DNA from: Brachynemurus nebulosus
Lineage: Eukaryota; Arthropoda; Insecta; Neuroptera; Myrmeleontidae
Direction of reading: 5' to 3'
Length of the DNA: 64,000 bases
Assembly: GCA_035578155.1 (NCBI GenBank)
Contig: JAPWDM010000012.1
Span: 10,546,501-10,610,500 of the forward strand
The notes under the pieces were generated by a model. The model had not been told where the DNA came from. It ran no database searches and saw nothing but the letters and a program-made list of their open reading frames with translations. The translations under genes were made by a program, and so were the position numbers. Shown here one piece after another: positions 48,081 to 60,560 of the stretch; the first letter of the stretch is position 1; the number at the start of each line of letters is the position of its first letter.

Positions 48081-49109
48081 TACGTGTCATACAAGGTCAT
48101 CCAATTAGTCTACTGTTAACAGTAGCATTATCCCCGATATAATATGTAATGTGGTTTATATAATATATAGTTAACAACGGTAGCGGTTTTGATATGTTTA
48201 GTAGCGTTGGGACACGACCTATCGATCAGAAAAGGTCGATTAATACGATAACTATAACGATGTTGGACTGTACAGGGTGTAAATTAAATATGTCTCGTAA
48301 TTGGAGAGCGGACAGGTTTCCCTGTACTAATTAAAGTTAGATAGTAAATTTGTTTCGATAAGGTTTTACTTTAAGTATTTATGATTATCAGAAATGTATT
48401 TAGAAAAAAGCCTTAGAAAACAGATTTAAGCCAACCTGCTAACCTTATTTTTTTTTTTTTAAAATCTAAAATTATTTGTCAACGCGAAATATTGATGAAC
48501 TTATTTTACCTAATTTTTGGTTAAATAATATGCAGACAAATTCGATTACAATTGCGGGGTTTTGAGAAAATCGAAAAACAAAGATCTTTCAATTATTTCA
48601 AAATGTAAAAATTGGCGATAACCCCAAAACTATACGGATAAAATGTGACTAAATTTTGCTCCTTTTAATGCTCTATATGCCAAATTATTTTGATATAGGT
48701 TTCATTTCTCAGTTATTTTTAGATTTAGGTAGGTATATAGCCTATACTTAATCGCCTAAAATAATTCCGCTTTCTGACAGTACAATAATTTTCAAAATCG
48801 GTCTTGTAGTTCTTTCATTTATTGACCACAAATAACCAACACCCTTTATAGGGTTCCGAAAAAAAACTTTTCGAAATCCTTATAACTTCATCAAAAAATC
48901 TGTCTGTCCGTCTATCATATCCTTTATAATTTCGACTTCCTTTCGACATGAATATGAAATTTTGTGTGTAAATGAATGTGAATTTTGAATGTGTAGATCT
49001 AAATTAATAGATAACAAAAAAAAAAAACTTCGTTAGCTACTTTCCCGTATTGAAATGATGGGAATGAAAAGTTGGAATTAAAATCGTTTCTTTATAACAT
49101 TCATACACA
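48081..49109. other. No gene; GGGTTCCG/CTGTCCGTCT phrase
   Basis: At 48850-48915 a GGGTTCCGAAAAAAAAC phrase and TCTGTCTGTCCGTCTATC resemble a motif common in insect repeats. Nothing else is supported. Confidence 0.35.
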
Positions 49110-49117
49110 TACATTAT

Positions 49118-49779
49118 TAGGTACCGGGTTTCTTCGGACAGGTCAGGACCGTACTTATTTCAATAAAATTTTGCAACTAAATTACATTAAATTATGCACA
49201 TTTGAATGAATATAATTGGTCAAAATTTACATTTTTCACCATTTAGAATACTAACAGCATTTTTTATTTGACGAAAGTAAGAAAATTCAAAAAATCGGAA
49301 AAATTTTTTGTAAAATATATTGAAAAGTTGTTGAATATTTAGACGGTCCACTATAATAGCTAAGACGTACGTATTTACTAAGATTTTTTATTATTGAAAA
49401 ACAAATTTTTAACAAGCAACTATACTTCTGTCTCTCAAAATTTAAAACAATAAAAAAAGATGAATTTATTTAATTTAAATGACATATTACATAAATCACA
49501 TACATAATATAAACAAAAATACTTTTGATAGTCAATTAAAATTACAGTGGCACTTTTCATTTGTGCAGGTAATAAATAAAAGAAAAAAAGGATGTTTACA
49601 TAAAATACGTATAAATAATATTTTGATACACATATGTATGTGTGTGTATGTGTGTGTATGTAACTTGTGTACGTTGTTTTTATGAAAATATTTTGAACTT
49701 TTAGTCACATTGAGTGCAATATGTATAACTGCATACGCTAAATACGAAACTGTCTGATCCGAAAGAAATCCGATACCTG
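49118..49779 (-). mobile_element. hAT-like element K2
   Basis: Ends TAGGTACCGGGTTTCTTCGG and a partner ending CGATACCTG match K1 in reverse orientation, and the interiors align throughout. The flanks TACATTAT and CTCATTAT agree at 6 of 8 positions, an aged target duplication. A (TG)n-rich insertion at about 49636-49662 is a small difference from K1. Confidence 0.75.
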
Positions 49780-49785
49780 CTCATT

Positions 49786-49809
49786 ATCGATATTTCACCA
49801 CCCATCTCT
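49786..49809. mobile_element. Possible hAT terminus next to K2
   Basis: TATCGATATTTCACCACCCATCTCTA resembles, in parts, the right end of the element at 32553 (TATCGAT then CATCTCTA). K2 may have landed beside or within an older hAT end. Confidence 0.35.
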
Positions 49810-50470
49810 AATTGAATATAATTATGTATTATTATTATAAGTCGGCACTATTTGACATGTGATATGTTTGTAATTGAATACTAGTGGCGGTGCTAACTCT
49901 ATTGTAGAGTCTAGCTAGCCGAACGGACTGGCAGACTCAGACAGACGGACTCTAAGGTGGTCGATTGGATGGGCTGAGGTGTACACGATATGTGGATATT
50001 ATTATTGTAGGTACGTGATCATGTATTTGTGATTGATGAATGATTGGTTATTGATTCCAGTAGGTATATCCAACGCTATGCATGGATTTCATGTAACTCT
50101 TGCTTGGGTGTCTATAACGGACAAACCATGCACATACGAACAACACACGTAGGTCTGCGGTTTGTAACATTTGTTTTAATCTGTTGTAAACAATATCGTT
50201 AATGTTTAGGTACGGTAATTACACATGTATTATCATAATTGAATAATAACATGATTGAGAAAATGGTAGATGAATACCAATATACTTGGGCGCCGGGGGT
50301 GACAAGAAATAAGTAGAAACAAAAGGACAACTACGAAAGATGTGATATTTGGATGAATTGTTTGTAATACAAGATTCAATTCTGAGCAAAAATTCCCAGC
50401 GTTCCAACTACACACACCGGTAGAATTAGCGGAACATACAAAAAATCTGCAAAAATCAAACAAACCATTT
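49810..50470. other. No recognisable feature
   Basis: No supported gene or repeat. Confidence 0.4.
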
Positions 50471-50472
50471 AA

Positions 50473-51273
50473 GGGGAGGTTTACTTGAGAGACGTTAAAA
50501 AAAATCTATTTTTTTTTTTTTTTTTTTGTAGAAATTGATAGCAAATTATGTGTAGAATATGTTCCCAAAGTGATTTTACTGAAAATAATTTAAACACAAG
50601 ATTCTTGCACATTAACCGAATCCAGCTTTCTATAAAAAAAAATTCAAAAAACGTAGTTCACGCAATAATGAGTATTAAATATAAAATTTTGAAAATACGT
50701 TTCTTTATATATATTTTATAATATCTCGGAACTACATTTTTGGAACTGGCGGACACGATAACTCAAAAACTATTCGATGGATCCTTTTTTTTAAATTTTT
50801 ATTTTAAAAATAATTCAATTCTTCGGCACCTCTACCTAAGTTCGATACACTTTCAATATTTTTTTTATTTTTAAATTTACTTTAAAGAGCGAAAAATAAG
50901 ACAAAAATCGTAATCAAAAGTTCAAACATCCGCAATTTTTTTTTCAGCAATTTATTGATATTATAGGTAGAGGTGCCGATACTCTTCATATATCTTATAA
51001 ATCTTTTTTGTTTTTGGATTTCGGTGGTTTATTACCAACGCGCGACGCTAGAATGTCCGCCAACAAGGCATTGGATTTTCCGATTGTCACACTGCACTAT
51101 CTATAAAATGGACAATTTTTTATATTTTTCCTTGAAAATTTTTTTTTTTTTTTGTATAGTTTAATATTTAATAAATATGTGTACAAAATTTGAAATTGAT
51201 ATTTACTTCCGTTCTTGGGAAAAAAATTCTAGAAAAATACATAATTTTTAAGGACTCTCGATTAAACCTCCCC
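50473..51273 (-). mobile_element. R2 element copy B
   Basis: This about 800-bp copy lies between TTAA at 50469-50472 and 51274-51277. Ends are GGGGAGGTTTACTTGAGAG and a partner ending AAACCTCCCC. It carries the GGCGGACACGATAACTC box and a plain AT-rich centre where copy A has two palindromes. No transposase. Confidence 0.8.
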
Positions 51274-51279
51274 TTAAAT

Positions 51280-51755
51280 ATATGATACATAATTACAAAA
51301 AAATTTAATTTGGTCTATTGACTGTTCACTACAGTATTGATACCCTAATTGTGCGAACCCGGCTCACTATTAGCCCGTTTTTTATACAAAATTACTTTCC
51401 AAAAAAAAAAATAGTCAATTTTTTCGACTGTCAAAAATTAAACTTTCCTCTTGAATATTTACACTACTCGAAGTATCTTTGTTAATTAGAATACATTAAA
51501 ACACAAATAAAATAAATTCTCTGATATAATTGTCGACATTTAATAAATTTCAAATATTTTAAAATATAAAATAAGCATGAAGGAAGAAGAATATTGCACA
51601 GAGTATTCTCTTCTTCACCTAATTTACTTCTTTAATTGCTTAAACAATGGCAAAAGTCGAGGTTATGTATACATATTTCCCTTCTACAAGCTCACATACA
51701 TACATTCATATATACGTGGTACAATTACCAGAGTTACTTACGAGCTTGTTAACTG
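51280..51755. other. No recognisable feature
   Basis: No supported gene. Confidence 0.4.
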
Positions 51756-51759
51756 ACAT

Positions 51760-52105
51760 ACTCAAGTAACAGCCCCGAATATGTACAAGAGAAGGAAACG
51801 TTTCAACCACAGAACACTGTAGAAGCAGTGTACATATAAAAATCTGCCGTTCGTAAGTTGCAATAAGTTGCAATTTACACCGTTTATGATTTAGTCTGTT
51901 ACTGTTCGTCATAAGAGTCACATCGTTCTTAGTGTCATTTTTTTTTTAATCAACTCGTGAAATTTAAACAGAAAGGAATACGAAGTGTGTTATCGTATTT
52001 AAGTGTAAAAATTCTACTGAACAAAAAAATTCTCAAAATAAAGAGATCTTTCTTAAAATAAATAAATTTATTTTTTTTAATTGTTGGTTGTTAGTCGCAA
52101 AGGTC
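51760..52105 (-). repeat. Dispersed repeat P, copy 2
   Basis: Reverse-strand partner of 42105-42420, sharing AACTCGTGAAATTTAAACAG, AAATAAATTTATTT and TTGCAATTTACACCGTTTAT. Confidence 0.65.
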
Positions 52106-52115
52106 GAACATGACA

Positions 52116-52116
<1 letters not shown>

Positions 52117-52156
<40 letters not shown>
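52117..52156. repeat. (TA)n microsatellite
   Basis: A pure TA run directly beside repeat P copy 2. Confidence 0.95.
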
Positions 52157-52162
<6 letters not shown>

Positions 52163-52187
52163 TCTGTTTCAACGAAGTAAGAACATA

Positions 52188-53450
52188 GGGGAGACAGGGG
52201 CATGTACTAACAGATTTTACTTTTTTACATATTAAACGGAAATGAAAGTAGTTAGCGATTTTTTTTTGTAAACGTTATGAAGCATCAACTATCTGTCTAT
52301 AATTTTTGATAAAAAAACTTACATATCCCTTGTACTTTCTATGGAAAAACCCATTTTCTTAAAAAATGTGTTTGTTAATACTTACCCCACTTTTGGGGCA
52401 AGTTTTAACAACGTTGGGGTAAATATTAACATTAGAGTTTTAATATGATTATGATATTATGTAGATATGTACTAATAGGAAATAAAACAAAGTATCATAT
52501 TTAACGTGTTTATTATTAGAAAGGAATTAATTTGACATAGAAAATTCTTATTTTAGATTTGTCTTTACTTAATTAGTTAATCATTATTTTAATTTTTTTC
52601 TGAGGCAATAGTTAGTCAGTCCTTATTAAGCAGCAAATTACGTCACTTTGACCTTGATAACGAAACAAAAATTGGTAAATTTTCAGTCTCGGATAGGCAA
52701 CCACAACCGTTTAATATCTTCTATATTAAAAAATGTTGACTTATTAAAAAATTAGTCTTCCTCTTATTTAACATTATTAATTCTTGAAATATATGCTAAC
52801 TCAGATCAAGCAAAACTCTCCCTCTGTTTTACGGCAGAAAAGATATAAAAATTAAAACCACTTAAATTTAACACTTACATACATGCAAACATATTTGGCA
52901 ATGTCACGAAAAAAATTTTGGTAACCTCGAAGCATAAAAATGACGATATTTGGATTTTGAAATCGGGATGAATACAATAACCTCCTTATAGGGAAGGTAA
53001 AACATAGTCTTTGTTGCATAAAATTTAAACGAGGTAAATGTTAACATGTTAATACTTACCCCATGCATTTTGTTAATACTTGCCCCGAAGGTAAATTTTT
53101 TACAAATTTAAATTTTTAAAAAGAATACGTTGATAATGCGGTAAAATTTAAACAAAATACAATACCAGATGGAATATGCTACCGTTTGAAATAAATTTAG
53201 TCTCTTTTAGGTCTACAATCATGCTTCAAATCAAAAAACCGTCGACTTAAAAATGTTCTTTTACCTAATAAAATCTACGCCTTACTCACAACTTTGTTTT
53301 GCGGCAACCGGCCGAAGACTGATTGGTCACAACGTGTCCGTGGTCATCTACTGATGACAGCAACCGGGCGTACTTAACTTTTTCGTCCGTAGTTTGGCAG
53401 AAAATGGCCTGTTAATACTTACCCCCGTTAATACTAGCCCCTGTCTCCCC
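52188..53450. mobile_element. TA-flanked element with GGGGAGACAGGGG ends
   Basis: The 1263-bp element starts GGGGAGACAGGGGC and ends GCCCCTGTCTCCCC between TA dinucleotides (52186-52187, 53451-53452). Inside, TTAATACTTACCCC and its complement recur several times (near 52378, 52424, 53049, 53070, 53411 and 53427), so it can fold back in many ways. It is the right size for a mariner, but no transposase frame survives. Confidence 0.8.
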
Positions 53451-53452
53451 TA

Positions 53453-54481
53453 CAAAATTTAACATGGGAAAAAATTGTCGGGATCAGGGTATGCTTGTTT
53501 TTTATGGGTATCATTTTTATATAGGTATCCATAGTTATTAAAATTTTCTTTAATTGCAAAAAAATAAATTTGAAAACAAAACAACAGGTGTCCAATTTTC
53601 TACTAAGCAGTATTATTTGTTAATAAATATTTTACATTAGATTAAGATTTATTTATAGTTACCTCAATAAATTTACTGCTATTGTCTTTTAATTACTTTT
53701 AAACATTATTTTGACGCGATATTATTTCAAGTTTTGCTAAATATTTAATAATAATAAAATAAAGCACCCCTTGATCATAACAAATTTTCCCAATGTTAAA
53801 ATTTGTATGTTCTTAGTTGCCTGAAACAGCCTGTATATATGCAAGCTGCGTAGTCATACATACCGCATATTACACTAACACATTCGCATGTTTGTGTAGA
53901 TTGTATCACAATCGTGTGGTAGGGGTAACGATGTCCACATCATTTGTCGGCGACAGCGGGCACGGTAGTTATGAAACAGGAAATTTAGATCTTGTATATC
54001 TATGGTTTCAGCAAAACAGAATAGGAAATTTTAAGGTGGTGGTGTGAAAGGGGAGGGGAGGGAGTGGAGAATGTAGGAGTACGTATCTACTCATATGAAA
54101 TCAGCCAACATAACACAGAGTCAGTGTATTTTAATAATAATAAACTCTGTGTGAAAAGTTTTCAACTCAAATGTTGCAGCCAACGTGAAATGTTGTCATA
54201 AAAACATTAATTTTCTACATCGTATCATAAGTTGAAGTGATTTGGATGATAAGGGAAGTTGCGCAACGAAAATGGTGACACTCTACAGCTGGGTGAATCT
54301 AAATCCCTGCCGCAAATTACGCGAACCGAATTGAGGAACCGTAATATCACTTGTTGCTGTGATATATAGTTTCCAAGATATTAACTTTTAAAAAATTTTG
54401 AGAGCCACTGGTTACTCACCTAGTTTGTAAGTAATGTTTTCTATTTATAGCTATTTTTTGGGGTGCCTGGCGTCGGACGTA
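53453..54481. other. No gene; one hairpin
   Basis: CACAGAGT/ACTCTGTG arms lie at about 54114-54151. A 76-codon frame at 53817-54047 has no recognisable domain. Confidence 0.4.
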
Positions 54482-54750
54482 TCTGGTTGTGGAACTCACT
54501 CAAGATTTTTTCACTTCCAACATTTTCACCAAATTTTGTAAAAATTGGATGTTCCGTTCGGACACATATATACATTCCGGGCGGACACATATATACATAT
54601 ATATATATGCATATATAAATTTTAATAATATCATTTTCGGGTTCTAAGGACCTTAAAACAAATATCTATCATAGTCTCGGACTCAAGTCTCATCATGACA
54701 GTGGCCGCAATAGCTGAATTTTCCATTCAGAGATTCGCTAAAAATAAAAA
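54482..54750 (-). mobile_element. R1 copy 6, minus strand
   Basis: On the minus strand it has the left block (AGCTATTGCGGCCACTGTCA), a short TA core, and CGGACACATATATA boxes occurring twice, then a truncated right block. A partial duplication of the GGACACATATATACAT unit lies near 54564 and 54584. Confidence 0.65.
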
Positions 54751-56249
54751 GATAAGTATTCACAATAACTGCTAATTATTATTTAACAATTTAAACACAT
54801 ATTCGTTAATTAATTGAAAATTATTTACTTCATTTAATATTAAAAGCAAAAAAAACAAAATCCTAAAAAACTTAAAAAATTCTAACATAAATAATTATAA
54901 AAGGATCCAATTCATAAATGAAAACTAGACTTCAGAAACAGGCTAAGTGCCAAAAAAAAATGAGTTAGACCCAAAAAAGGAATGTAAGTGTCATTGTCAA
55001 CAATCTAGACCACAGAGTACCCAGGTAACGCAACTATCTCTATCATGAAATATGCAGTGTGCAGTTCTGTGCAAGTTAGGTTACTTAGTAGTCACTCGCT
55101 CCGTAGCAGTGGATGAGTGTAGGTTAATTGTTTTGATTGTTGTTGACATACATGCGTTGTAGTATTCTATATATGTATGTGACACCACGGCCAACACACC
55201 TCCGATCACTCACACAGAGACAGATCACCGCACAAATACAAAGTAAACCTAGTGCAAATTTATAACATATTTTTTATCCTTTACTGGTTACACTGGTTTC
55301 ATAGTAGTAAAGAGATAACAATGTTGTCTCTGGTACTCTGTGATCTAGACAGTATGCTAAAATTTCATTTTTTTTTTTTTTTTTTTTTTGGAATTTTGCC
55401 TGTTTTTGAAGTTCAGTCTTCAAATGATACTCAGACAGGATTGTATATTCGTTCTCCATTTTGTTGCGCAATTAACTTTTTCACAAACCTTTACTATATA
55501 GCGAGCGCATGACGGCGTTATATTATTTAATAAAGTAAATCCTCATAAATAATTCACATGTTTTCATTTTATTAGTTACAAAAGAATTTTGAAAATTTAC
55601 ACTTAATTTCACTCCGCCCGGCATGTTCGACATTCTAGCTTATTATGTTTTGCCTGCCTAGCTAGCTAGCTGGAGCTTGAATTATGAGGTGTACACTACA
55701 CCAATATATGTATAGTTTACGATTTTATAATTAAACATTGTTTTAATTGTTACACAATTATAAATGAAATTTGCCGTATATAATATTATGTACAATAGGA
55801 TCAGCAAGGATGCAATTTCCGGAAATAGAACAGGATAATATCCGGAAAATTTGGACAATGTCCAAGTGCAATAACCAAGTGGAAAAACCATCTGTTTGGA
55901 ATATTTCATTGTTGAATATAAAATTTTATTCTTATGGTCTGAGATTAATTTTTCAAGTATGTTTTGAGCCGCTATTGTTTGTTTTTTTCACATTAACTTT
56001 TATTGTTTAACCAAAATTAATTTACTAGAAACAAAAATTTTAATTGAACTTATTGAAAAAAAGTTAATTATTTCTATTCTTAAAATATATAAGCAATTTT
56101 TTACAAAGCATAATCGGAATCTATACATCAGCTACTGTTAGATTGATCTAACTTCACAAGAAAGTTGGACGAAATGTCTGTTTGATCCACGTAACAATGA
56201 TCACACTCTTAACAGTCCTTTTTATTGCTGTCTTTGAGTGAATTCCCAG
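54751..56249. other. No recognisable feature
   Basis: A T run at about 55368-55389 and a CTAG repeat near 55660. No supported gene. Confidence 0.4.
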
Positions 56250-56335
56250 AAGGAGAATGAAGATATTGTAGCCGCTTTCATGGTGAGACTTGAGCTCGAG
56301 ATTGTGAAAAATTTGTTTTGTGGTCGTTTAGCCAT
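56250..56335 (+). mobile_element. R1 copy 7, decayed left block
   Basis: GATATTGTAGCCGCTTTCAT, GAGACTTGAGC and TTTGTTTTGTGGTC align with the R1 left block with many differences. Confidence 0.4.
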
Positions 56336-56735
56336 AAACGCAACTCCTACATAAAGATCTTCATTATGTTCTTGTTGCACAAATAGCTATTATTTTATGT
56401 TTAATTTCTTAAAAAAGAAAAATGGAACTTTGAGAATTTGTAATTTGGGAACGAAATCTATCAACCACATCTCTGACGTAAATCAACACGTTAAGGACCA
56501 TTCTTTTTAAAACCAACTAAAAATAAATGATTTTCAACCTGACTATCACAGATTTTTTTGAAACTTTGGTTAATTGTTCTCTTTAATATCCTGAATTCAA
56601 ATATAATTTTTTAAAAATTTTAACTCTTATAGTTTTTGAGATATATACTTTTGAAAATTGCAAAAATATTATTTTAAAAAGTAATAAAAATGTCAAAAAT
56701 AGTAATAATAATAAAAAATAGTATGTGAAATTCGT
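56336..56735. other. No recognisable feature
   Basis: No supported gene. Confidence 0.4.
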
Positions 56736-56742
56736 AATAAAA

Positions 56743-56876
56743 AATAGTATGTGCAACTCGTGCGGGATTGTCGATTGTCCACTCAAGCGAATGAGCGCAC
56801 TCACTACGTTCCTGCGCTCAACTTTGCTTTCGTGGGCAATCGATAATTTTCCGCACTTATTGCACAATATACTATT
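56743..56876. mobile_element. 134-bp hairpin element
   Basis: Arms AATAGTATGTGCAACTCGTG through GATTGTCGATTG and CAATCGATAATT through GCACAATATACTATT are imperfect complements; the loop has GCGCACTCACTACGTTCCTG. The outer words resemble the hairpin element at 8986 (AGTATATTG ends). A half copy of the left tip precedes it at 56714-56738. Confidence 0.65.
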
Positions 56877-56879
56877 ATA

Positions 56880-57288
56880 ACGGTGCTACCTTTACTAAAC
56901 GTATTCTCAAACTAAGCGTCATAACACGCTTGAAATAATTGTGATATAAAACTATTAAAGAACTAATATTAATAACCAAAACCTATTATATTCATCTATC
57001 GATTATCTTCCACTGAGCTAGTCATTGCTTGAACGAATTCAAATACCTACCAGTCAGCCAAGCCGGTTCTCTATTTACTTTCAATTTCAATTTTGATTTA
57101 TCTTGGACAATGCAATCATTAAACATTAATAGGCATTAAATAAATACGTTTCTCTTTCCCAACAAAAATAATTGAAATCCCCATTGTATTTTGATTCTAT
57201 ATCGATCACGATGATTTTGTTTTTGACAAAGAAAAAAAGCCGGTCAAGGTGTATACGAGTATAAAAGAGTCCAAACACGCGCGTTTGA
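56880..57288. other. No recognisable feature
   Basis: No supported gene or repeat. Confidence 0.4.
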
Positions 57289-57292
57289 AATT

Positions 57293-58544
57293 GAAGACGT
57301 GAGTGGATGAAGGTGTTATGTAACATTTTTTTCAAAAATTCATTTTTTGCCAAATTTTCGAAATATTCTATGCTGAAGTATCATATACATTATTCAAATT
57401 TGGTTTCATTAGGTCCAAACTAGCATAGGCGGGATTTGAAGAAAAATATTGGTGGGCAGGAAATATCCTTACTAGTCCTTACTAATATTATAAATGCGAA
57501 AGTGAGTTTATTTGTTTGTTTGACTGGCTTTCACGCCTCAACAGCTTAACCAATCAACTTGAAATTTCGCACAGACGTTGCTTGCGGGCCAGAGACGGTT
57601 ATAGGCTACTTTTTATCGCGGGGAAATATTTCATTCCCGAGGGAAAATGCATTAAATTACAACAGCTGACTTAAAACGGATAAATGATTTCAAACTTTGT
57701 ATATTGTTAACAGAACGGATGAGAAAGGACACAAACTACTTTATACCCCGGGAAATTTCCCGTGGGGAATTTCATTCCTGTGGAAAAACATATTTTAAAT
57801 GAAACAAAAATTGATGATAGACAAATATGACGATATACAGCGATAAACATAGGTTATTTTTTATCCCGATAAAATATCTCATTCCCGAGGGAAAATGTAT
57901 TTAAAACGAAACAATGAAATAACTGACTATTAAAAAAAAGCATGATTGATTTCAAACTTTGCATATTGTTTACAGAGACGATGAGAATGGACACAGACTA
58001 CTTTCTATCGTGGGAAAATATCTAACTCCCATGGAAAGTCTTATTCCCGTGGGACAATATATATTTAAAACAGTATAAAAAAGAATTATTGATTTCATTT
58101 GAACTTGGCATGTTGTTAAAGGAATGTTATAGTCTGTTTTTTACCCGGGGAAAATATTGTATTTCTATGGGAAAATTCCAAAGAAAAAAGTAACAGTACC
58201 TACTCGACGCGCAATAGCGACGTGATGAAAGTACACTTTATATGTTTTAACTAGATGCCATAATTTCAAATTCCACGCGGGCAAAGCTGCGGGAAAATGC
58301 TAGTATTTAATATAAAAACCACCTTGGGAGATTCTTAGAATAGCAAAGCAGTTCGGGTCGTCATATGACCCCTTTTTTATGACCCCTCGCCTCCTAGCCT
58401 CCCTGAATTCTGCCCATGTCCAATAGTTTTATAGAAATATAAACATGTGCTAATTGCATGGGAACTATATGTAAATAACAACTTTTAAACGCTGTAAAAT
58501 TATAATAAAAATGCTACATAACACCTTTATCCACTCATGCCTTC
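57293..58544. mobile_element. Second copy of the AATT-flanked short element, interrupted
   Basis: Ends GAAGACGTGAGTGGATGAAG and a partner ending CCACTCATGCCTTC are flanked by AATT (57289-57292, 58545-58548), as in the copy at 17490. About 1 kb has been inserted at a GTCCAATAGTTTT site (near 57416 to 58418); TCCA lies on both sides of it. Without the insert the element would be about 250 bp, as at 17490. Confidence 0.75.
57476..58303 (+). mobile_element. Helitron H3, non-autonomous, Lep1-type
   Basis: It starts TCCTTACTAATATTATAAAT and ends CTAG at 58300-58303, preceded by a GCGGGC/GCTGCGGG stem. The 10 bp before the start (TCCTTACTAG) repeat the first 8 bases of the element and end in CTAG, as if a trace of another Helitron lay directly upstream. 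Content matches H1 along its length. Confidence 0.85.
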
Positions 58545-58550
58545 AATTGT

Positions 58551-58819
58551 GTGTGACAAAATTGTTTTTCGTGAAATTTTTATGAGTTATTGCACGCCTT
58601 GTAATATTAACGAGACAAATGAACATACATATTTGGTTAAATTCCAATCAGCACTATGCCTATCTGCCAGTTTGTTTGTTGGTGGGGGATGTTTGTCTGT
58701 CTGTCTGTCTGTTTGTCGGTTTTGTACTGAAATATTTCTCTGATGAAATATTACCATTTGGTTGAATGAAAATACATAACTATTTGTAATATGACAATAA
58801 TTACGCTGCCGTTCGAAAC
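58551..58819. other. No gene; short (CTGT)n run
   Basis: A CTGTCTGTCTGTCTGT run lies near 58695-58712. Nothing else is supported. Confidence 0.4.
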
Positions 58820-58880
58820 AGGGCCGGATTATCATATAGGCAACTGAAACAAATGGCTAGGGCCCGGTTTTTGAAGGATC
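58820..58880 (+). repeat. GGGCCGG / GGGCCCGG repeat, copy 1
   Basis: GGCCGGATTATCATATAG, CAACTGAAACAAATGGCTAG and GGGCCCGGTTTTTGAAG match 60506-60560 in direct orientation. Confidence 0.6.
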
Positions 58881-58972
58881 CGATCAAACTGTCTATTTTG
58901 AATTTTATATTTTTTCCCTATTGTGTTCCCTATATCTTGTGTCGGAGGTTGCCTAGATCTTGTGCATTAGAT

Positions 58973-59320
58973 GAATGTTTAAAAGCAATCCTTTAAACCT
59001 GAATAGATTTCTTGTAGCCTGGAATCATTCCCGCCATTCATTGGAATAATATTAGGTCGTGTAATATGAAATGTCGTTTTTCGACCACTTGGTTGACCAT
59101 ATAATTCACATAAATATTGACGCTTTTTTAAACATTAGAGAAATGTTTAAAAGCAGTTTCTTTAATTTTGAATAGTTTCTTATATAGCCTGGAATCATTT
59201 CCGCCCTTAATTGGAATAACATTAGGTCGTGTAATATGAAATGTCGTTTTCCGAGCACTTGGTCAACTATGTAATTTACACAAATATCGTCAACTTTTAA
59301 AGCATTGCAGGAATGTCGAG
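58973..59320 (+). repeat. Tandem duplication, unit about 168 bp
   Basis: Two units (from 58973 and 59141) share ATGTTTAAAAGCA, TAGCCTGGAATCATT and TTAGGTCGTGTAATATGAAA. The second runs into the hAT-like element at 59335. Confidence 0.75.
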
Positions 59321-59334
59321 AATTTAATTCAGAT

Positions 59335-60485
59335 TAGAGATGTGCCAAACTCGTGAATTCACGCGTGACCCGCCGGGTCACGCATGACCCATCGTGATCG
59401 TGAACAATTTTTTATGATCGCGCGTGAGTGGGCGTGATCATGACATTTAATTTCTTGCCGTGAATAATTTGTGAGTCACGAAAAGTTAAAGACCATGAAT
59501 AAAAAATTTTTAAAAATAATTTTTTTCAATTTTAGGGAATATTAACTAAACCAATTTGATTTTTTAACTACAAAAAAAAAACTTTTATATTAGGTACTTT
59601 TTATGAGTACAAGTAGGTAGAAATCCAATAACCCTTTGTACTAACAAATTCCAATTTTTTATCGAGATACTTGGAGTGTATACAAAATGATTTACAATTT
59701 AGAAATGTCCAACAGTGTTTATGATGTTGTTCTGATTATTTCTTCCGAACAAATTCTTAAAATTGGCCTCATGATGTGTGTATTTTCGGTCTCAATCAAT
59801 GGGTATATTTGAAAATATTACAAGGTCAGTTTTACAGTTTTGAATAGTATGATAGGATCTATCATTCTATGAAGGAATAATAAAAAGAACATATGGGTTA
59901 ATTTTAAGGAAATATTATCTTTTTCACCATTTTAAGTTGTTTATTGTCATTATTATTATTTTTTTCAAATTTATTATTTATGTTTGTATTTATAGGTACT
60001 AAAAAAATATTTTTCCACAATTTTGTTAAAAAATTACATATATTATTTGGTTTGATTGTGCGAAATATCATATTTATATACAAATAGAGTACAATAAGAA
60101 AAAAAATTAAACAATAAATCACCAGATGGAAAATTTTGAAAATTTTCTCACTTTCCAGAAAAAATTAAATAGAACCTATGTAACTTGCATCAGTATTAAT
60201 TTCAGTGAACCGTGCTAACCGTAATTCTGATTTTATCGTGAGGACATAATTTTAACTGACTGTTAAAACGATAGTGATTTTCACTCAAAACTCAAACGAT
60301 TAGATTTAAAAGTTTTTATGTTTAATTCATAAGCGTGCGTGAGTGTGGAAGCATTAAAGTTTTTTGTTCGTGATCGTGCGTGAGTGTGAAAAGAAATAAA
60401 TTTTCTCGTTCGTGACTGGGCGTGAGTACAAAACTTAATTCGTGACAGTGTGTGATCGTGAGAAAAAATGTACTTACGAGCACAT
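59335..60485. mobile_element. hAT-like element, right tip short by five bases
   Basis: The left end is TAGAGATGTGCC, and the right end stops at GCACAT, lacking the expected CTCTA. ATTCAGAT flanks both ends exactly (59327-59334, 60486-60493). Both ends are rich in CGTGA/TCACG words (for example GTGATCGTGCGTGAGTG). No transposase frame. Confidence 0.7.
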
Positions 60486-60505
60486 ATTCAGATAAATATC
60501 AAGGG

Positions 60506-60560
60506 TCAGGTTCGGGATCATCGCATAGACAATTAATAACTAGGGCCCGGTTTTTTGAAG
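60506..60560 (+). repeat. GGGCCGG / GGGCCCGG repeat, copy 2
   Basis: Direct-orientation partner of 58820-58880, diverged. Confidence 0.5.
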
